A DNA stretch of 19,738 nucleotides from Sphingomonas sp. CCH9-E2. GTDB lineage: Bacteria > Pseudomonadota > Alphaproteobacteria > Sphingomonadales > Sphingomonadaceae. The stretch lies in contig NZ_LSJM01000176.1 of the NCBI RefSeq assembly GCF_001557215.1, forward strand, positions 1 through 19,738. The letters are read 5' to 3'. Under the pieces are notes generated by a model. It was not told the origin of the DNA. It ran no database searches and saw only the letters and a program-made list of their open reading frames with translations. Of this stretch, positions 14,803 through 19,738 are shown in pieces (the first letter of the stretch is position 1; each line of letters begins with the position of its first letter). The translations under genes and the position numbers were made by a program.

Positions 14803-15960
14803 TCAGAATTCCAGCGTCGTCCGCAGGCCCGCGACCAGTACAGCCCCCCGCCCCCGCTCACCTGCAGGATTGACGATCAGTTGAAGGTCGGGCTGGACAC
14901 TGAGCCAGGGCGCAAGGCGATCCGAATAGGTCAGCTCGAACGCGGTTTCCGCCGGTACGCTGCCGACACCGTCCGCGCTAAGCAGGCGGCGATAGCCATG
15001 CGACAGATAGGCCTGATTGACCCCGAAGGAGAGCTGGGAGTCGGCGCGCCCCGGAATAGGCCGGGTCACCAGCACACCTGCCTGCCAGCCGCCTCGAAAG
15101 GGCGTGGTCCGGCCCTCGGAGATGCCGACGCGGGCGAAGGCCGAAATCCCCGCCGCATCCGCGGACTCGCGCAACACGATCTCGCCGATGGCATAGATGC
15201 CCCAGGCCGTGCGCTGCAGCGGATCCCCCGCCGCATCGACCGCGTCGATATCGTCATGCCGATCGGTATAGCCCCAGCCGCCGACCGCCATCTTCCCGGC
15301 CTTGCCCGCCGTGCCGAGCTCCCCGATCAGCAGCGCGCCCTGATCGAAGCTCAGATCGACCCCCTGCGGGTCGCCCAGCGTCCCGGCGGCGGCGTTGAGC
15401 ACGGCGATTCGGGCGTAGCGCCCCTTGTCGTCGAGCTGATGGTCAAAGCGAACGGCGAGCGCGGTGGACGGGAAGATCGACGGGCCATTGGCGCCGGTCG
15501 CCGCAATTTCGGACCCGACGCCGAATGCCGGCGCGATCAGAAGGCCTGCGGCATCGTTCGAGTAGAATTCGCTGTTGAGGTCAAAGAGCCCGACCCGGAC
15601 GCTGCTGCGCGTGCCCAGCTTCTGCTCCACCCATGCCTCGAATAGCCGCAGCCGCTGGCTCGCCACCTCGATATTGTTGACACCCTGCAGCGTCGCCGCG
15701 CGATCATTGGGCATGCCGCCGAGATTGTTGAGCACATGCACATGCGCCTGCCCGCCGCGCCAGCCAAGCAGGGCATCGAAGTCAAGGTCGGCGACGACAT
15801 CCAGATTATCCAGCAGAAAGACATCGTCGCCAGAGCCGCCTGATAAGGCAACGACATCGACAGTCTCGACCAGCGAAATCTGCACGGCATCTTTCGCCAG
15901 CACGGGAGATGCATGCATCGCAAAACAACATGCGGCGAGTTTGAGCATTTGATATCGCAC
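14803..15960 (-). CDS. OprB-family carbohydrate-type outer-membrane porin
   Basis: An outer-membrane porin of the OprB type, a family that usually admits sugars. About 385 residues: a signal peptide (VRYQMLKLAACCFAMHASPVLA, cleavage before KDA), then family blocks LFEAWVEQKLG, VRVGLFDLNSEFYSNDAAG, the long barrel, and a C-terminal WLSVQPDLQLIVNP segment followed by a terminal LEF. The start is placed at GTG 15960 because GAGGA (15968-15972) lies 7 nt upstream and this gives a normal basic n-region; ATG 15987 lacks a ribosome site, and ATG 15948 is also possible. No plain terminator was seen after the gene. It is divergent from a chemoreceptor gene across about 100 nt and is followed on the same strand by another barrel gene after about 240 nt. 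Confidence 0.85.
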   Translation of the reverse strand: MRYQMLKLAACCFAMHASPVLAKDAVQISLVETVDVVALSGGSGDDVFLLDNLDVVADLDFDALLGWRGGQAHVHVLNNLGGMPNDRAATLQGVNNIEVASQRLRLFEAWVEQKLGTRSSVRVGLFDLNSEFYSNDAAGLLIAPAFGVGSEIAATGANGPSIFPSTALAVRFDHQLDDKGRYARIAVLNAAAGTLGDPQGVDLSFDQGALLIGELGTAGKAGKMAVGGWGYTDRHDDIDAVDAAGDPLQRTAWGIYAIGEIVLRESADAAGISAFARVGISEGRTTPFRGGWQAGVLVTRPIPGRADSQLSFGVNQAYLSHGYRRLLSADGVGSVPAETAFELTYSDRLAPWLSVQPDLQLIVNPAGERGRGAVLVAGLRTTLEF

Positions 15961-16063
15961 GACCTGATCCTCATGCAGTTTACGCATATTTTAGAGGATC
16001 ATGACCGGGACCGTTCGTGATCGACCTATAAGAATTGCGACTTTCATTTCGGGGGATGTTGCT
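15961..16063. promoter_or_regulatory. shared intergenic region between porin and chemoreceptor
   Basis: About 100 nt must hold both divergent promoters. Leftward, TAAAAT (15993-15988) is a plausible -10 giving a leader of about 21 nt for the porin; its -35 is weak. Rightward, TATAAG (16027-16032) is a plausible -10 for the chemoreceptor, also without a good -35. GGGGGA (16051-16056) is the ribosome site of the chemoreceptor. Confidence 0.35.
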
Positions 16064-17992
16064 ATGATTTCGTTGAACCGCGCCGCGCGGCGGGTATCCG
16101 GGCTCATCCTGGGATTGATGCTGCTATGCGGTGGCGCCGGATTGGCGGCGATCTGGATCCTGAGCGACGCTCTGTCCCGTCAGCAGGACGCGGCGTCGCT
16201 ACTGCGATCGCATCTTGAAGCCGACATGATGCACGACGCGGTGCGCAGCGACGTGCTCGCCACGCTCGCCGCAGCAGATCCCGCCACGGGCATCAAGCGG
16301 GCCGAAGCCATTGCCGACCTCGAGGATCATCTCAAGACTTTTGCCGAGTCGATTGCCGAGGAGCGCGCCTATGCGGGGTCGGCGGAGATCACCAGGCTGA
16401 CCGAAACGCTGGCACCGCCGCTGGCCGCCTATGGCGAAGCCGCGCGAAAGATCGCGACCCTATCCGAACGCGATCATGCCGGCGCGCTTGCCGCCCTGCC
16501 CGATTTCTTTACCCGCTTCGGTGCGCTCGAAACCGCGATGGAAAGCGCGTCGGGAGCCATAGAAACACATGTCGTGCAGGTCGGGGACAGCAGCCGGCGG
16601 GCCGGCATCATCGCCATGGTGCTGCTCGGCATCACCCTGCTGCTCGGGATCGGCGTCGCCGTGCAACTGTCCCGGCTCGCGCGCCGCCATCTGGTCACAC
16701 CCCTGATCGGCGTGACCGACGCGCTGCGCCGACTGGGTGCGGGTGAACCGGATGTCGCGATGGTCCCAGCGGGCAAGGTCAGCGAGATCGGCGATCTGGC
16801 CGCCGCCACCGCCGGCTTCCAGCAACAGCTGGCCAGCGCAGCCGCCGCGCGGGAGGCGCAGACGCAGTTGATCGTCGACAGTATCGGGGCCGGATTGGGC
16901 GCGTTGTCGCGCGGCGACCTGACCGCAGTAGTGACTGCCGACCTGGACGGCCCGTTCGCCAGTCTGAAATCCGATTTCAACGATGCGCTCGTCCATCTGC
17001 GCGCGCTGATCGGTGCGGTGGTCAACGGCGCACAGGCAATCCAGGCCGGAACGGGCGAGATCGCACATGCATCAGACGATCTGGCCCGCCGCACCGAAGG
17101 CAATGCCGCGAGCCTGGAGCAGACGTCCGCTGCCGTCACCCAGATGAACGACCGCCTGCACCAGACCGCAGAGGCGGCAACCCGCACCGTGGCGCGCGCC
17201 GATGGCGCGATCGCGGTGGTGGCGTCGGGCCGCGCCGTCGCGGAAGAAGCGACGCTGGCGATGACGCGCGTGGCCGACAGTGCCAAGGGCATCGACGATG
17301 TGATCGAAGGGCTCGACAAGATCGCGTTCCAGACGCGCGTGCTGGCAATGAACGCCGCCGTCGAAGCCGGTCGCGCGGGTGAAGCCGGACGCGGCTTCGC
17401 CGTCGTCGCCGACCTCGTCTCGGCTTTGGCCATGCGCGCGGAGGAAGAGGCCGGCCGCGCGCGCGAGCAGCTGACCGTGACCCGCACAGATATCGGCTCG
17501 GCCGTCGAAGCGGTGCGCAAGGTCGATGGCGCGCTGGTCGATATCACCAGCGATGTGCGCGAAGTGCATGCCCTGCTCGGCCAGATGGCAACGGACAATC
17601 AGGCGCAATCGACCGCGATCACGCAGATTGCGAGCGCGATCCAGGCAATGGACCATTCGACCCAGCAGAACGCCGCGATGGTCGAGCAAACATCAGCCGC
17701 CGCACGCAAGCTGTCGAGCGAAGTCGCCGCGCTGACCGAACAGTCGGCGCGCTTCACCATCGGCGGAGGAGATTACGCACGGGCGGTCAGTCCGCGCCCC
17801 GGTGCGGCCCGCGCGGCCCCGGTCACACCCGAGGCGGCTGCGCCCGCCAAGGCAGCGGATAAGCCCAAGCCGGCGGCAAAGCCCAAGGCCGAACCCGCCG
17901 CTCCCGCCTATCGCTCGCCGGTCAAGGCGCTGCCACGGACCAACGGGTCGGCGGTGGTTGCAACCGACGGCGATAGCTGGGACGCCTTCTGA
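16064..17992 (+). CDS. methyl-accepting chemotaxis protein
   Basis: A 642-residue transmembrane chemoreceptor. TM1 is about 12-33, a helical periplasmic sensor domain follows to about 178, and TM2 is about 180-202. Next come a HAMP domain and a second HAMP-like segment (SIGAGLGALSRGDLTAVVTADL region) and then the cytoplasmic methylation and signalling coiled coil. The tip retains IAFQTRVLAMNAAVEAGRAG and GEAGRGFAVVAD, but the normally near-invariant EVRALA that follows is LVSALA here (L451, S453). A Pro/Ala/Lys-rich linker leads to a C-terminal DSWDAF, which resembles the NWETF-type CheR/CheB docking tail. ATG at 16064 is the start because GGGGGA lies 7 nt upstream; the frame is open further upstream to 16001 but without a ribosome site there. 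The ligand is unknown; the divergent porin suggests a possible nutrient link. Confidence 0.92.
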   Translation: MISLNRAARRVSGLILGLMLLCGGAGLAAIWILSDALSRQQDAASLLRSHLEADMMHDAVRSDVLATLAAADPATGIKRAEAIADLEDHLKTFAESIAEERAYAGSAEITRLTETLAPPLAAYGEAARKIATLSERDHAGALAALPDFFTRFGALETAMESASGAIETHVVQVGDSSRRAGIIAMVLLGITLLLGIGVAVQLSRLARRHLVTPLIGVTDALRRLGAGEPDVAMVPAGKVSEIGDLAAATAGFQQQLASAAAAREAQTQLIVDSIGAGLGALSRGDLTAVVTADLDGPFASLKSDFNDALVHLRALIGAVVNGAQAIQAGTGEIAHASDDLARRTEGNAASLEQTSAAVTQMNDRLHQTAEAATRTVARADGAIAVVASGRAVAEEATLAMTRVADSAKGIDDVIEGLDKIAFQTRVLAMNAAVEAGRAGEAGRGFAVVADLVSALAMRAEEEAGRAREQLTVTRTDIGSAVEAVRKVDGALVDITSDVREVHALLGQMATDNQAQSTAITQIASAIQAMDHSTQQNAAMVEQTSAAARKLSSEVAALTEQSARFTIGGGDYARAVSPRPGAARAAPVTPEAAAPAKAADKPKPAAKPKAEPAAPAYRSPVKALPRTNGSAVVATDGDSWDAF

Positions 17993-17996
17993 AGCA

Positions 17997-18026
17997 CCGG
18001 GCCGGGTCGCCAATGACCCGGCCCGG
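17997..18026. terminator. strong hairpin between convergent genes
   Basis: CCGGGCCGGGTC (17997-18008) pairs perfectly with GACCCGGCCCGG (18015-18026) around a GCCAAT loop, starting 4 nt after the chemoreceptor stop. TTCAATT follows instead of a solid U-tract. It lies between convergent genes and probably ends both transcripts. Confidence 0.75.
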
Positions 18027-18032
18027 TTCAAT

Positions 18033-18566
18033 TCAACCGAATACTTCGGGCGCGTCGAGATCCGCGCCCTTGGGATCCTCCCCGAAACGGTTCGGGCCGG
18101 CTGTGCCCGCCGTGCAATACCAGACCAGCAGCACGATCGAACAGATGAAGCCGGCGAACAGTGCGATACCGCCAACGACCATCAGCGACGATGTGCCGCC
18201 GCCCATTCCGCCCAGCGACTGCACCATTCCCACTCCTAACAGCACCGCACCGACCAAAATCGGCCCCATTGGGAGCAGAATCCACCAACCGCTGCGATCG
18301 AGATCATGGAGTCGCCGTACGCTGACTGCCAGGCTGGGGATCAAGGTGCCGAGCGCGAAGATATTGCCGAGCAGTCCGCCCGACGCTGCACCAAACGGGT
18401 CGGCCGGGTCGGCAGTGGCACTGCCGTCTAGTCCGAGCGCGTTGTCGAGGATCGCAAGCACGATCGACACGATCACCAGGAACAGCGTGTACATCCAATA
18501 TTCCTTGCGCCGCGAGCGGCCCGAAAAATCGAAATAGCGTTTCAGCGGCAGGATCATCCATTCCAT
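18033..18566 (-). CDS. DUF805 family inner-membrane protein
   Basis: A 177-residue membrane protein of the DUF805 (YhaH-like) family, whose biochemical role is not established. Diagnostic features are the N-terminal RYFDFSGRSRRKEYWMY, the central VSVRRLHDLDRSGWW, and the C-terminal GTAGPNRFGEDPKG. About four hydrophobic segments are seen near 24-46, 63-83, 93-114 and 126-153. The loop between the first two segments is rich in Ala, Asp and Gly. The ATG at 18566 has AGGGGGA 8 nt upstream. It lies 80 nt downstream of the ComM/YifB gene on the same strand, so read-through from it is possible, and it is convergent with the chemoreceptor gene. Confidence 0.9.
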   Translation of the reverse strand: MEWMILPLKRYFDFSGRSRRKEYWMYTLFLVIVSIVLAILDNALGLDGSATADPADPFGAASGGLLGNIFALGTLIPSLAVSVRRLHDLDRSGWWILLPMGPILVGAVLLGVGMVQSLGGMGGGTSSLMVVGGIALFAGFICSIVLLVWYCTAGTAGPNRFGEDPKGADLDAPEVFG

Positions 18567-18646
18567 CGATCATTCCCCCTATTTGTCCGACTCACCCTGG
18601 TGGCCAGCGGAAGCGGTCAGCCTAACGCGCTGAAACGGCGTTGCAA

Positions 18647-19738
18647 TCAGCTTCGCGGAGCCTGTCGCCGGTAGCTCAGTGCTTCGGCGACATGGATGCG
18701 GCCCACCGTTTCGGCACCCGCCAGGTCGGCGATGGTGCGCGCGACGCGGAGCACGCGGGTATAGCCGCGCGCACTCATCCGCATCGCCTCCGCCGCCTGC
18801 GCCAGCAGCTTGCGTCCGGGTTCGTCGGGCGTGGCGGCGCTGTCGAGCACCGGACCGTCGGCCTCGGCATTGGTGCGCGGGCCGTCGCTGCCATAGCGGG
18901 CACGCTGGACGGCGCGTGCCGTCGCGACGCGGGCGGCAACTTCGGCAGAACCTTCGCTCGGCGGGGGCAGCACCAGATCGGCGGCGGTGACCGGCTGCAC
19001 CTCGACATGCAGGTCGATGCGGTCGAGCAAAGGCCCTGAGACCTTGGCCTGATAATCCGCCGCACAGCGCGGGGCGCGGGCGCAGGCCAGCGCGGGGTCG
19101 CCAAGATGCCCGCAGCGGCACGGATTCATCGCCGCAACCAGCTGAACGCGCGCCGGGAAGGTCACATGCGCATTGGCGCGCGCGACGCTGACGGTCCCCG
19201 CCTCCAGCGGCTGGCGCAGCGAATCGAGCACCGCGCGCTGGAATTCGGGGAGTTCGTCGAGGAACAGCACGCCAAGATGCGCCAGGCTGACCTCGCCCGG
19301 CTTGACCCGCAACCCACCGCCGGTCAGCGCCGCCATCGAAGCGGAATGGTGGGGTGAGCGGAACGGGCGCGTGCGCGTCAGCCGCCCGCCCTCCAGCGTC
19401 CCCGCGACGCTGGCGACCATCGACACCTCCAGCGCCTCGGCTGCGTCGAGCGGCGGGAGGATGCCGGGCAGACAGCTCGCCATCAGCGACTTGCCCGCAC
19501 CCGGCGGCCCGACCATCAGCAGATTATGCCCGCCAGCTGCGGCGATTTCCAACGCGCGCTTCGCGGTTTCCTGCCCCTTTACCTGACGCAGGTCGGGACC
19601 GAACCCCGGCGGATCGGCCTCCCCCGGCTCGGGCGCGCCGAGCAGTTGCTGGCCCTTCAGATGGTTGAGCAGGCCGATCAGGTCGGGTGCCGCCAGAACC
19701 GCGCCGGTCCCGGCCCAGGCCGCTTCCGCCCCCTGCGC
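18647..19738 (-). CDS. comM: ComM/YifB-family AAA+ ATPase, 5' end outside the window
   Basis: A Mg-chelatase-like AAA+ protein; ComM is a hexameric helicase that promotes branch migration during natural transformation, and homologues are widespread in non-competent bacteria too. The frame is open to the right edge, giving 363 visible codons of an expected roughly 500, so the N-terminal domain (about 140 residues) is missing only because the window ends. Seen in order: DLRQVKGQETAKRALEIAAA, Walker A GPPGAGKS, RPFRSPHHSAS, Walker B VLFLDELPEF, sensor region VAAMNPCRCGHLG with a cysteine cluster (CRCG, ACARAPRC) that may bind zinc, and SGPLLDRIDLHVEV. The C-terminal lid has SARGYTRVLRVARTIADL. 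A TTG at 19552 is internal leucine coding, not a start. Confidence 0.94.
   Translation of the reverse strand, partial: AQGAEAAWAGTGAVLAAPDLIGLLNHLKGQQLLGAPEPGEADPPGFGPDLRQVKGQETAKRALEIAAAGGHNLLMVGPPGAGKSLMASCLPGILPPLDAAEALEVSMVASVAGTLEGGRLTRTRPFRSPHHSASMAALTGGGLRVKPGEVSLAHLGVLFLDELPEFQRAVLDSLRQPLEAGTVSVARANAHVTFPARVQLVAAMNPCRCGHLGDPALACARAPRCAADYQAKVSGPLLDRIDLHVEVQPVTAADLVLPPPSEGSAEVAARVATARAVQRARYGSDGPRTNAEADGPVLDSAATPDEPGRKLLAQAAEAMRMSARGYTRVLRVARTIADLAGAETVGRIHVAEALSYRRQAPRS

Noticed and set aside
14776..15645. Rightward 289-codon frame opposite the OprB-type gene
   Set aside because: Shadow frame with no recognisable features; the leftward frame matches OprB family blocks.
15918..15960. 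LAAC in the porin signal peptide as a lipobox
   Set aside because: The hydrophobic stretch before the cysteine is far too short, and the protein is otherwise a standard OprB barrel with a signal peptidase I-type site (VLA before KDA).
19552..19738. Start of the ComM gene at 19552
   Set aside because: The codon there is an internal TTG; the upstream frame continues with conserved ComM sequence (DLRQVKGQETAKRA) to the window edge.

Overview
The window reads as a chromosomal segment of a high-GC alphaproteobacterium of the Sphingomonadales, Sphingomonas or a close relative. The grounds are the RpoB/RpoC sequences, the strongly GC-biased third codon positions, a LigM/DesA-type tetrahydrofolate-dependent aromatic O-demethylase (a family best known from lignin-degrading sphingomonads), and OprB-type and alginate-export-type porins. 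No phage, insertion sequence or CRISPR array is visible.

Region 1 (1-4036) is a one-carbon module built around a shared divergent control region at 2206-2297. Leftward lie an alpha/beta hydrolase and, 13 nt after it, a LigM/DesA-family O-demethylase. Rightward lie a MetF-family methylenetetrahydrofolate reductase and, overlapping by 4 nt, PurU (formyltetrahydrofolate deformylase). The inferred logic is that the demethylase moves an aryl methyl group onto tetrahydrofolate, MetF working in the oxidative direction turns methyl-THF into methylene-THF, and PurU returns free THF and formate after an intermediate oxidation by FolD, which is not in the window. The hydrolase may supply substrate or act on a ring-cleavage product.

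Region 2 (4047-13153) starts with a leftward tRNA-Leu(CAA), followed by rpoB and rpoC with their own strong sigma70-type promoter (4201-4229), a leader of about 200 nt, and a bidirectional terminator (13121-13153). Neither the usual upstream ribosomal protein genes (rplJL) nor the usual downstream ones (rpsL-rpsG-fusA-tuf) flank the pair here. A 61-codon ORF for a predicted two-helix membrane protein sits between rpoB and rpoC; its codon use is clearly unlike theirs.

Region 3 (13188-17992) is an envelope and sensing region. Two leftward outer-membrane beta-barrel genes (alginate-export family and OprB family) are followed by a divergent methyl-accepting chemotaxis protein. That receptor has an atypical signalling tip and ends in a WDAF tail resembling a CheR/CheB tether.

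Region 4 (17993-19738) holds a 12-bp-stem hairpin terminator between convergent genes, a leftward DUF805 membrane protein, and a leftward ComM/YifB AAA+ ATPase gene whose 5' part lies beyond the right edge.

Gene-free stretches: 1-89 holds a hairpin, 4131-4435 the rpoB promoter and leader, and 14562-14802 only a -10-like box and a short palindrome. The large open frames antisense to rpoB and rpoC are composition artefacts and were left out.
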